The translations under genes and the position numbers were made by a program. A stretch of DNA of 64,000 bases from Hydromicrobium sp964415365 (lineage in GTDB: Bacteria > Actinomycetota > Humimicrobiia > Humimicrobiales > Humimicrobiaceae), in assembly GCA_964415365.1 (NCBI GenBank), contig CAYPYW010000002.1, forward strand, positions 1 through 64,000, written 5' to 3'. The notes below the pieces were generated by a model that saw only the letters and a program-made list of their open reading frames with translations, was not told the origin of the DNA and made no database searches. Positions 27,565-35,572 of the stretch are shown here, one piece after another; the first letter of the stretch is position 1; each line of letters begins with the position of its first letter.

Positions 27565-27858
27565 TCAAAGATTTTGCTTAAATCTTATGCTTTTAACTAC
27601 TTCCTCTCCAATAAACGAATTTATTTTTTCAATCAACTGATTGGACATAAGACTCAGTTCATTTGCCCAAGTTGAAGTGGTAACAGATATGTATAGTATC
27701 CCTCTTGTTATTTTTTCGGGTTTCGCTTTTTTATATATTTCAGAACCCACAATTTCTTCCCAGCAGTTAAAGATATTGGATATATTTAATCTACTCCCTA
27801 TATTCAAATCCTTTATAACATCCCCAATTATACTTCCAATGTCTTCAAACTCGCCCAT
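27565..27858 (-). CDS. DUF721 (DciA-like) protein
   Basis: 97 aa. Family features: I-G-D-V-I-K-D-L at the start, then IFNCWEEIVGSEIYKKAKPEKI and GILYISVTTSTWANELSLM. DciA proteins load or recruit the replicative helicase DnaB in bacteria lacking DnaC/DnaI. It lies between recF and gyrB, the normal place in Actinobacteria. The gap to recF is 21 nt, so it belongs to the recF transcript. Confidence 0.87.
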   Translation of the reverse strand: MGEFEDIGSIIGDVIKDLNIGSRLNISNIFNCWEEIVGSEIYKKAKPEKITRGILYISVTTSTWANELSLMSNQLIEKINSFIGEEVVKSIRFKQNL

Positions 27859-27879
27859 GGTTATATTATATGATACAGG

Positions 27880-29064
27880 TTACAAATCTGAAACTGCAAT
27901 TTTATTATCTTTAATTAAAAACTTATTCCCAAATTCCAAATCCAGTTTATCAAGATAACTAATATTTGTAGTAGTTACAAAAGTCTGAAACTTATTACTC
28001 ACTGCTTTAACAAGTAATTTCTTTCTTTCTATATCAAGTTCTGAAAATACATCATCCAGAAGGAGAACAGGATCTTTTTTTATTTTTTTTCTCAGGATAT
28101 CCAGTTCACAGAGTTTCAGACTTATGGAGGCAATACGTTGCTGACCCTGTGAACCAAAAAACCTTATATTTTTGCCATCAAGCAAAATTACGAAATCATC
28201 CCTATGTGGTCCTACTGTGGTGGTCTTATATTGCAGGTCCTTTTCCAGGCTTTCTCTTAATTTCAAGTAAAATATGCTTTTAAAGTCACCCTCCATAAGA
28301 CTTTCCTTCCTACAGCTTCCCGCATCCGGACAATCTATAAAATCATCCGGACTGTCTCCTCTGTCCCAGCTAAATACATAAAATAGATCAACTTTAATTC
28401 CTTTAAAGAAATCACTTACGTAACTCTTAAATTCAGAAGTGAATTCAGTCAATAGATTATATCTTTTTTTAATTATATCGGCCCCATATTTGACAATATT
28501 ATCATCCCACACTTCCAGTGTAGAACTACCGACTGCATCAGCCTTTCTATTAAAACTTTTAATCAAGCTACTTCTCTGAGTAAGTATTTTCTGGTACTGC
28601 AAACGCTGCCTGTAATACAGTGGGTCAACTTTTTCAAGTACACTATCGAGGAAACTCCTCCTGTCCATAGGACCTGCTTTTACAATCTTCAGATCATCAG
28701 GAGAAAATATAACTGAGGGGAGTATTGATGTAAAATCAGATTTTTTCCTCCGGGATATTTTGTCTACCTTTATTTTTATGTCATTGCCTTTCTGCAGCTC
28801 TATCTCTATAAAACGATCCGGTTCATCATTTTTCTCGGAACTAATTAAAGCCTTTATTACAGAATAATTACTCTCCCAATTAATAATCTCATCCTGGCCG
28901 TAAGTTCTGTGAGACCTGCCAGTAGATAAATAATATATGGATTCCAGCAAATTGGTTTTACCATTACCATTATTACCCAGAATAAGAATGGTATTTTTAT
29001 CAAAATTCAAATTGACATGACTGTAATTCCTGTAATTTTTAAGTTCTAACTTTTTTAAATACAT
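27880..29064 (-). CDS. recF: DNA repair protein RecF
   Basis: 394 aa; SMC-like ATPase that helps load RecA at single-stranded gaps. N-terminal KLELKNYRNYSHVNLNF, Walker A LGNNGNGKTNLLESIYYLS, signature region GSQGQQRIASISLKL and Walker B PVLLLDDVFSELD are all present. Length is normal for the family. In Actinobacteria dnaN or a gnd-like gene stands upstream; here the divergent neighbour is a NuoE-like redox gene. Confidence 0.95.
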   Translation of the reverse strand: MYLKKLELKNYRNYSHVNLNFDKNTILILGNNGNGKTNLLESIYYLSTGRSHRTYGQDEIINWESNYSVIKALISSEKNDEPDRFIEIELQKGNDIKIKVDKISRRKKSDFTSILPSVIFSPDDLKIVKAGPMDRRSFLDSVLEKVDPLYYRQRLQYQKILTQRSSLIKSFNRKADAVGSSTLEVWDDNIVKYGADIIKKRYNLLTEFTSEFKSYVSDFFKGIKVDLFYVFSWDRGDSPDDFIDCPDAGSCRKESLMEGDFKSIFYLKLRESLEKDLQYKTTTVGPHRDDFVILLDGKNIRFFGSQGQQRIASISLKLCELDILRKKIKKDPVLLLDDVFSELDIERKKLLVKAVSNKFQTFVTTTNISYLDKLDLEFGNKFLIKDNKIAVSDL

Positions 29065-29373
29065 TATGCCGTAGTGAATCTCTTAACATTTTTAACGCTT
29101 TTTTATAAAACGGTTATGCAATTTTCACAAAAGTGATAACCTGTTTACGTGAGAAATATAATTTCAAATTTCCCATATTTAATGCTTTAAATAATATCAC
29201 CTATGAATTAAAACTTGAACTTTATCTCTCCCTGCGACATGCCTGACAAACTGTATTGCGTAAAGTAAGATTTTTTTACAATTATTATAAATATTCTGGT
29301 ATAATTTTTGAAATAAATTGAAGTATAGTTTCCCTGAAATATTATTTTTTTGATTTCTCTGGAAAGGAATACA
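29065..29373. promoter_or_regulatory. Divergent regulatory region between recF and the nuoE operon
   Basis: 309 bp. It holds an inverted repeat with outer arms GGTTAT (29112-29117) and ATAACC (29136-29141) and an inner TCAC-AAAA-GTGA, close to the recF start, and an extended -10 element TGGTATAAT (29297-29305) pointing right, about 70 nt before the nuoE-like ATG. TTCACAA (29124-29130) is one half of a Rex-type site, but the second half does not match. No dnaN, dnaA or clear DnaA-box cluster is seen. Confidence 0.5.
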
Positions 29374-29868
29374 ATGTGGATTGCAGATCTGCCCAAATAT
29401 AAGTTACAGCCCAAAGAAGTGAAAAGAATTGATGAAATAATAGAAAAATATAAAGGCAAAAAAGGAGCATTAATTCCAATTCTACAGAAAATTCAGGAAC
29501 ATATTAGTTTCATACCGGTAGAAGCTCAGAGAAGAGTTGCAGAAACATTAGATATCCCTGAAAAGGATGTTTATGGAGTAGTAACTTTCTATTCATTCTT
29601 TTCTATGGTTCCCAGAGGCAAGTATAATATAAGGGTTTGCCTGGGTACTGCATGTTTTGTAAAGGGTGGTAAAAGGATTTTAGATAAACTGGTTAAGGAA
29701 TTTGGTATTGAACCAGGACAGACCACTGCCGATAGGAATTATTCATTACAAATTAATAGATGCCTCGGTGCCTGCGGACTTGCACCGGTAATTGTAGTGA
29801 ATGATAGATTCTACCAGAAAGTTAACCCTGAAAAAGTTATTGATATCGTTTATTCCTGTAAAAAATAA
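29374..29868 (+). CDS. NuoE/HydC-type [2Fe-2S] thioredoxin-like subunit
   Basis: About 164 aa. Helical N-terminus (IDEIIEKYKGKKGALIPILQKIQE), VYGVVTFYSFFS, and then the four cluster ligands in VCLGTACFVKGG (C-x4-C) and CLGACGLAPV (C-x3-C). It transfers electrons between the NADH/FMN subunit and partners. GGAAAGG lies 6 nt before ATG 29374; an earlier ATG at 29350 lacks this. It opens the rightward operon with the NuoF-GltD fusion, fdhD and mobA. Confidence 0.92.
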   Translation: MWIADLPKYKLQPKEVKRIDEIIEKYKGKKGALIPILQKIQEHISFIPVEAQRRVAETLDIPEKDVYGVVTFYSFFSMVPRGKYNIRVCLGTACFVKGGKRILDKLVKEFGIEPGQTTADRNYSLQINRCLGACGLAPVIVVNDRFYQKVNPEKVIDIVYSCKK

Positions 29869-29918
29869 AATTTTATCCGTTTTTCCATGCCGGAATATTT
29901 AAAAAAAGGATTAAGTAA

Positions 29919-32900
29919 TTGAGTAAAAAAACTCTAAAAATAAAAATAAAAGATGACCTTGACAATATTAAAAAAGAATTAAACAGAAAAAAAGCTTTAA
30001 ATCTTAAAGGAAATAAACACAGGATAACTGTACATCTCGGAACCTGCGGCATAGCTTCAGGCGCAGAAACAATATGCGATCTAGTCAAAAAAGCAATAAC
30101 TTCTGGAAAACGCCATAAGATTGAGTTTACCACCTCCGGATGCGTAGGATTTTGTGCTCTGGAGCCTATGTTAACCATTGAATCATATAATTTACCCACA
30201 GTTACCTACTATAGTCTTGATAAAGATAAGATAAGAAAAATATTCGAAAGCCATATAGATAATAGTGAGATAGCAGAGGAGCTTGAACCGATAACCACAG
30301 ATTCCAGACTAGCGGACTTTTATAAATATCAGGAATCTAGAGTTTTAAGAAACCGGGGTAAAATTGATCCTTTTAAAATTGAGGATTATATCGCAAAAGA
30401 CGGTTACTTTGGTTTAGCCAAGGCTATTGAGATTGGCGATCCTGATAAGATCATTAAAACTATTTCAGAATCAGGCTTAAGGGGACGTGGAGGTGCAGGT
30501 TTTCCGACAGGCAAGAAGTGGGAGCTTTGTAAAAATGCCCAATCCAGGAGCGGGGTCAAATATGTAGTATGTAATGGTGATGAAGGAGACCCTGGCGCTT
30601 TTATGGACAGAAACCTGCTTGAATCCGATCCACATTCCATCCTCGAAGGAATGCTGATATCAGCTCTGGTGATTGGTTCAAACAAAGGTTACTTATATAT
30701 AAGGGCAGAATATCCTCTTGCAGTTCGGACTGTGGAACACGCAATAAGACAGGCAAAAGATTATGGTCTGATAGGAAAAAATATACTGGGCAGTGATTTT
30801 GATTTTGATGTTGAAATATATCAGGGCGCAGGCGCGTTTGTATGTGGTGAAGAAACTGCACTTATAAGGTCAATTGAAGGCGGAAGAGGAATGCCAAAAC
30901 CAAAACCGCCATTTCCTGCCAATGAGGGACTTTACTCGGAACCTACACTTATTAATAATGTTGAAACATTTTCAAACATTCCGCAGATAATTCTAAACGG
31001 GGCAAAATGGTTCAACAGTATTGGAACTTCAACAAGCAAAGGGACAAAGATATTTGCTTTAACCGGAGCAGTTAATAACATTGGACTTGTAGAGATACCC
31101 ATGGGTATGACTGTAAGAGATATCGTTTTTAAAATTGGCGGAGGAATAAGAAAAGGAAAAAAATTTAAAGCAGTACAATTAGGAGGCCCATCTGGTGGAT
31201 GTATTCCTGAAAAATTCCTTGATATTCCCATAGACTATGAGAAAGTAAAAGAAGTTGGCGCAATAATGGGTTCAGGGGGGATGATTGTCTTAGATGAAGA
31301 TACTTGCATGGTAGACCTTTCGAAATATTTTATGAATTTCATCCAGGAAGAATCCTGTGGGCAGTGTGTACCCTGTAGAATTGGTACTAAAAGGATGTTA
31401 GAAATACTGGAAAGAATCACTAGTGGAGAAGGAGAAAAAGGAGATATTGAAAAACTTGAAAAGCTATCAGCTGTAATCAAAGAAACTTCTCTCTGTGGGC
31501 TGGGAAAAACTGCTCCCAATCCTGTGATTAACACCATCTGCTATTTCCGTGAAGAGTATGAAGCACATGTGAAATATAAAAGATGTCCAGCCGTTGTATG
31601 TAAAGAGATAATTTCATCGCCATGCCAGCACGTCTGCCCAATTGATACAGAGGCTTCAGTTTATATATCTCTAATTGCTAAAAGACACTTTAGGGAAGCA
31701 TTTGATATCATTCTTAAAGACAATCCCCTGCCGTCTGTTTGTGCCAGAGTATGTCATCACCCCTGTGAATCCAAATGTCTGGCTGGTAAATGGGAGAGCC
31801 CGATCGCTATAAGGGCACTTAAGAAGTTTGTTTCTGAATATGCGTTAAAGGAAGGAATATACACTAAACTAATAAAAGAGCAAAAAACGGATGGAGAAAA
31901 AGTTGCAATAATCGGCTCAGGGCCAGCTGGTCTAATGGCTGGTTTTAGACTCGCAGATAAAGGATATAATGTTACTATTTTTGAGGAATTGGACGTTCCG
32001 GGAGGAGCATTAGTTGCTTGCATACCAGAATACAGATTGCCCAGGAATGTGCTTAATATTGATATAGAAAATATTAAAAATTCAGGTGTGAAAATTAAAA
32101 CAAATACCAGAATAGGAGTAGATATACTATTCAGTGAACTTTTAAGCAACTATAAAGCTGTATTCATAGCTACGGGAGCCCATAAATCACGGAAGTTACG
32201 TATTTTAAATGAAAATGCAGAAGGTGTTATAGATGCCATGAAATTTCTAAGAGATATAAACAGTAACAAGAAAGTCAGTATAGGTAAAAATGTTGGGATT
32301 ATTGGTGGTGGTAATGCTGCTATAGATGCAGCCAGGACTGCGGCCAGAATCAAAGATTGCAATAAAGTCCTTATAATCTATAGGCGGACAAGAAAAGAAA
32401 TGCCGGCATTTGGTGAAGAAATAACCGCTGCTATTGAAGAAGGAATTGAAATCCAGCTCCTTACGGCTCCCACTAAGATAATAGCTAAAAATGGAAAGGT
32501 TACAGGGGTTGAATGTATAAAAATGAAGTTGGGAGAAGTAGATGAAAGTGGCAGAAGGAAACCCATTCCTATCAAAGGTTCGGAGTTTATCATTAACCTG
32601 GATACTCTAATTGTAGCGATTGGAGAGGATCCTGATCTTGGTTTTCTTGATGAAAAAAACAAAATAGGAGTTTCTAAAAGAGGTACAATAGTAGTGTGCC
32701 CGGAAACATTAGCTACAAATATCGATGGAGTTTTCGCAGGTGGAGATGTTGTTACTGGTTCAAATACTGTAATAGATGCCATGTCAGCAGGAAAAATTGC
32801 TGCAGAGATGATTGATAAATATATTAAAGGGAAAAATTTAGCCAGAGAATATAAACCATCTAGACCTTCAATGTATGTAGTACCCCCCACAGGGTTAGCA

Positions 32901-33083
32901 GAAAGAGATATTGAAGAAGTAATGAGACCTGAAATACCCTGTCTTCCCGTAAATAAAAGAATAAATAATTTCAATGAGGTTAATTTAAATATAACAGAAG
33001 AAGTAGCAGTAAGAGAAGCCAGACGCTGCCTCAGGTGTGACTTAGAGACTGAAGATGGGAAAAAAGTAATACTTGAAAAATAG
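29919..33083 (+). CDS. NuoF-GltD fusion: FMN/Fe-S NADH dehydrogenase joined to an FAD NAD(P)H oxidoreductase
   Basis: 1054 aa, TTG start behind AAAGGA. Domains in order: thioredoxin-like [2Fe-2S] (about 35-110; GTCGIASGAETIC and SGCVGFC); NuoF core (about 150-460; GRGGAGFPTG near 189, GDEGDPGAFMDR, VCGEETAL); [4Fe-4S] SCGQCVPC near 478; a GltD-type dicluster domain from about 567 (CQHVCPID, CARVCHHPCESKC); FAD Rossmann fold at about 662 (IIGSGPAGLMAG); NAD(P) fold (IIGGGNAAIDAARTA); and end DGVFAGGDVVTG. Such a chain could bridge NADH, ferredoxin and NADPH, as in Nfn- or Stn-type electron-bifurcating transhydrogenases. That role is inferred from domain types. Confidence 0.92.
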   Translation: MSKKTLKIKIKDDLDNIKKELNRKKALNLKGNKHRITVHLGTCGIASGAETICDLVKKAITSGKRHKIEFTTSGCVGFCALEPMLTIESYNLPTVTYYSLDKDKIRKIFESHIDNSEIAEELEPITTDSRLADFYKYQESRVLRNRGKIDPFKIEDYIAKDGYFGLAKAIEIGDPDKIIKTISESGLRGRGGAGFPTGKKWELCKNAQSRSGVKYVVCNGDEGDPGAFMDRNLLESDPHSILEGMLISALVIGSNKGYLYIRAEYPLAVRTVEHAIRQAKDYGLIGKNILGSDFDFDVEIYQGAGAFVCGEETALIRSIEGGRGMPKPKPPFPANEGLYSEPTLINNVETFSNIPQIILNGAKWFNSIGTSTSKGTKIFALTGAVNNIGLVEIPMGMTVRDIVFKIGGGIRKGKKFKAVQLGGPSGGCIPEKFLDIPIDYEKVKEVGAIMGSGGMIVLDEDTCMVDLSKYFMNFIQEESCGQCVPCRIGTKRMLEILERITSGEGEKGDIEKLEKLSAVIKETSLCGLGKTAPNPVINTICYFREEYEAHVKYKRCPAVVCKEIISSPCQHVCPIDTEASVYISLIAKRHFREAFDIILKDNPLPSVCARVCHHPCESKCLAGKWESPIAIRALKKFVSEYALKEGIYTKLIKEQKTDGEKVAIIGSGPAGLMAGFRLADKGYNVTIFEELDVPGGALVACIPEYRLPRNVLNIDIENIKNSGVKIKTNTRIGVDILFSELLSNYKAVFIATGAHKSRKLRILNENAEGVIDAMKFLRDINSNKKVSIGKNVGIIGGGNAAIDAARTAARIKDCNKVLIIYRRTRKEMPAFGEEITAAIEEGIEIQLLTAPTKIIAKNGKVTGVECIKMKLGEVDESGRRKPIPIKGSEFIINLDTLIVAIGEDPDLGFLDEKNKIGVSKRGTIVVCPETLATNIDGVFAGGDVVTGSNTVIDAMSAGKIAAEMIDKYIKGKNLAREYKPSRPSMYVVPPTGLAERDIEEVMRPEIPCLPVNKRINNFNEVNLNITEEVAVREARRCLRCDLETEDGKKVILEK

Positions 33084-33113
33084 TACAATAGGAAGTTTAA
33101 ATGGTATGAAAAA

Positions 33114-33941
33114 TTGGAAGACCAAGTCTCAAAATTAGGTAAAAAAATTAAAATTAAAAAAATTAAATCCTCTCACGGCAGCACCAATCTAATTGATGTA
33201 ATTCCCCTTGAATTACTTCTAACTATTTTTCTAAACGGTAAACATATTTCGACAATTTCGTGCTCGCCCGCTAATCTGATCGAACTTACAATTGGTTATC
33301 TAGCAAATAATGGTTATATTGTAAGTTATTCAGATATAGAGCTCTTAAAAATTTGTAGTAATAATATAAATAAAGCTACCAGCAGAAATGATCTGACTTC
33401 AAGAATTGAAGTTAGCACAGCCGCTGGTAAAAATAATATCATATGCCCGGATAGCTTAAAATTCATACCTTCAGGATGCGGTAGTATTGATGATTTTGTA
33501 CTTAAAAAAAGTTTAAAAAAGATAAAGAGCAATATCAGAACTTCATCAGATATTGTGCTTGGCTTAAATAAAAAAACTACAGACCATCAAAAGTATAAAA
33601 GGGAATTTGGAGGTTTACATAGTGCTGCTCTGTTCAATAAAGATGGAAATTTATTAAATCTATTAGAGGATATTGGAAGACATAACTGTATAGATAAAAT
33701 AGCCGGCTATATGCTTATAAAAAAAATACCTGCTCAAGATAAGATTATATTTACCACGGGTAGATTAAGCATTGATGTAATCTGTAAAATTTGTAGGATG
33801 CAAATTCCAATTATAGTTACCAACTCTTCGGTAACTTTTAGTGCTGCCCAGCTTGCAAAAAAAATAAATCTAACCGTTATTGGTTATGCCAGAAGCGGTA
33901 GATTTAATATTTACTCAGGATCAAGGAGGATACAGAGGTGA
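33114..33941 (+). CDS. fdhD: FdhD-type sulfur carrier for formate dehydrogenase maturation
   Basis: 275 aa. FdhD delivers sulfur to the Mo/W-bis-PGD cofactor of formate dehydrogenase. Family motifs are present in diverged form: CSPANLIELTIGYL, SGCGS (the first Cys of the usual CxxC pair kept, the second absent), FGGLHSAALF, LEDIGRHNCIDK and TTGRLSIDVICK. The TTG at 33114 has no strong Shine-Dalgarno and lies 30 nt after the fusion gene. It overlaps mobA by 4 nt. Its presence implies a Mo/W formate dehydrogenase or related enzyme in the genome, but none is encoded in the window. Confidence 0.85.
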   Translation: MEDQVSKLGKKIKIKKIKSSHGSTNLIDVIPLELLLTIFLNGKHISTISCSPANLIELTIGYLANNGYIVSYSDIELLKICSNNINKATSRNDLTSRIEVSTAAGKNNIICPDSLKFIPSGCGSIDDFVLKKSLKKIKSNIRTSSDIVLGLNKKTTDHQKYKREFGGLHSAALFNKDGNLLNLLEDIGRHNCIDKIAGYMLIKKIPAQDKIIFTTGRLSIDVICKICRMQIPIIVTNSSVTFSAAQLAKKINLTVIGYARSGRFNIYSGSRRIQR

Positions 33942-34828
33942 ATCTAACAGGAGTAATATTAGCAGGTGGTAAAAGCAGCAGATTCGGCTTCAACAAGTTA
34001 AAAATCAAAGTAGATTCAGTACCATTATTTATAGACCAGATTTTTAAATTAAGCTTTTTTTGTGATGAAATAATAATAAGCACCTCAAAAAGCAACTATT
34101 CCATTATTTTTTCTGAGTTAAATAAAATCAGAATATATCAAAAAAAATACAACTTCGAAAAAATAGGAACTTCTAATCCAAAAATAAGCTTTAAAGATTT
34201 CCTTAAAAGAGTCACAAAACCTCTAAATATAAAAATTATTCCAGATGAAAGTAACTGTAGTAGCTCAACTATAAAAAGTCTTTCAAATGTTACCAACCCT
34301 GGAGGATTTAAATCAGATTATGATACAATTGGACCTATAATTGGTATTTATTCAAGTCTTATAAATGCTGCATATTTTTATTCCATAATCGTTGCATTTG
34401 ATATGCCTTTTATTTCTTACAATTTGCTAAAACATTTGATTTATGAATCCGGAATAAATATTGAAAAAACAAGCATAGATAAATCAGTAACAATATCCAA
34501 TTATCCCGGAAAAAAAGATGCTTGCATAATTAAGAGTGAAAAAGGGTTTGAAGTTCTCTGTGGATTATACTCAAAGGGCTGTGTTGATATTTTAAAAGAG
34601 AATATTAAAAAACAAAAATATAAAATATCGGATATTTTTACTAACCTGGATATCGAAATCATTTCAAGCAAAAAATTAGAATCATTTAAAATTGATAATC
34701 TCAATTTTTTTAATATAAACCTGGTACCGGATTATTATAAATTTAAAAATATATGGCAAAATAAAAAGATTGCATCGGGTACTAAAAAATCATTTACGGA
34801 AGCATGGAATGATTTTTTCTTCAGGTAA
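33938..34828 (+). CDS. mobA: Molybdenum cofactor guanylyltransferase-like protein
   Basis: 296 aa; MobA adds GMP to molybdopterin to make the guanine dinucleotide cofactor. N-terminal LAGGKSSRFGFNK (nucleotide loop), DTIGPIIGIYSSL and AFDMPFIS are the diagnostic elements. It is longer than the usual 190-210 aa, with an Asn/Ser/Lys-rich insert at about 55-125 between the loop and the GPxxGI motif, and an extended C-terminus. GTG start overlapping the fdhD stop means translational coupling. Last gene of the rightward operon, convergent with the HoxU-like gene. Confidence 0.83.
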   Translation: MNLTGVILAGGKSSRFGFNKLKIKVDSVPLFIDQIFKLSFFCDEIIISTSKSNYSIIFSELNKIRIYQKKYNFEKIGTSNPKISFKDFLKRVTKPLNIKIIPDESNCSSSTIKSLSNVTNPGGFKSDYDTIGPIIGIYSSLINAAYFYSIIVAFDMPFISYNLLKHLIYESGINIEKTSIDKSVTISNYPGKKDACIIKSEKGFEVLCGLYSKGCVDILKENIKKQKYKISDIFTNLDIEIISSKKLESFKIDNLNFFNINLVPDYYKFKNIWQNKKIASGTKKSFTEAWNDFFFR

Positions 34829-34881
34829 ATATAATTTTCAATCACTGATTTTCATATATTTGGAGAAAATTATGCTTTCAG

Positions 34882-35508
34882 TTAAAGAAGCTCAGAATGA
34901 ATCTGTGGAATTCTATCTATTCCATAATTGGAAGGGAAAACACCTGTAGGACAAATATCCATACATTCCATGCATTTTTCACAATATTTGAAATAGGAAG
35001 ACTCGGGAATAAATATAACCTTTTTATCTGTTCCTCTTCCTACAAAACCCACAGCATTATTTCCCTTCACTTCTTTGCAATATCTTACACAAAGTCCGCA
35101 GAGAATACAGTAATTATTTTCCTTTTTAAACCTGGTCCCGCTTAACTTATACTTTCTGGCAAGTTTCTTTATCTCAGGATTAAAGGGAAACAATGCAAGA
35201 TATAATTCCACCAGATTTTTTCTGATTTTTTCTACCGCAGGACTCTCCGTCTGGACTATGAGACCTTCCTCTGCCGGGTAGGCACAGGATGCAACTATCC
35301 TTGATCTGCCCTTTCTTTCCACCTCAACAAGACACAGCCTGCAGGCACCGTGAGGTTTTATCTTTTCGTGATAGCATAAAGTAGGAACATGAATCCCTGC
35401 CTTCTTTGCAGCTTGAAGTATGGTATCACCGTGATTTATTTCGACATTTTTGTCATTCATGGTTAGATTAATTTTTTTCCTACTTGAATCTTCTTTTTTA
35501 TCATTCAT
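34882..35508 (-). CDS. HoxU/HydA-N-type ferredoxin subunit without a hydrogenase domain
   Basis: About 208 aa. A plant-type [2Fe-2S] domain with CYHEKIKPHGACRLCLVEV and a fourth Cys in ASCAYP, then two [4Fe-4S] motifs: CILCGLCVRYC and CEKCMECMDICP. The His-Cys cluster motif between them, usual in NuoG, is not seen, and the H-cluster domain of HydA is absent. AGGAG is 9 nt before ATG 35508 (a longer frame starts at 35556). Third gene of the Fur-NuoE operon; it would pass electrons to a partner enzyme or ferredoxin. Confidence 0.88.
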   Translation of the reverse strand: MNDKKEDSSRKKINLTMNDKNVEINHGDTILQAAKKAGIHVPTLCYHEKIKPHGACRLCLVEVERKGRSRIVASCAYPAEEGLIVQTESPAVEKIRKNLVELYLALFPFNPEIKKLARKYKLSGTRFKKENNYCILCGLCVRYCKEVKGNNAVGFVGRGTDKKVIFIPESSYFKYCEKCMECMDICPTGVFPSNYGIDRIPQIHSELL

Positions 35509-35572
35509 AATTATGTTCTCCTGACCTTTATATTCTCTTGATCTTTTATAAATCAACTTTAAGTCTTTTAAC

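Noticed and set aside
27515..29373. Replication origin near recF
   Set aside because: The synteny hints at an origin-proximal region, but I saw no cluster of DnaA boxes and neither dnaA nor dnaN is in the window.
32378..33088. 236-codon open frame on the - strand inside the NuoF-GltD gene
   Set aside because: Antisense to the GltD-like domain, low-complexity translation, no ribosome site; long antisense frames are common in this gene because of its codon use.
34882..35508. [FeFe]-hydrogenase HydA
   Set aside because: The ferredoxin-like N-terminal clusters are present, but the frame stops before any H-cluster domain; it is only a HoxU-like subunit.
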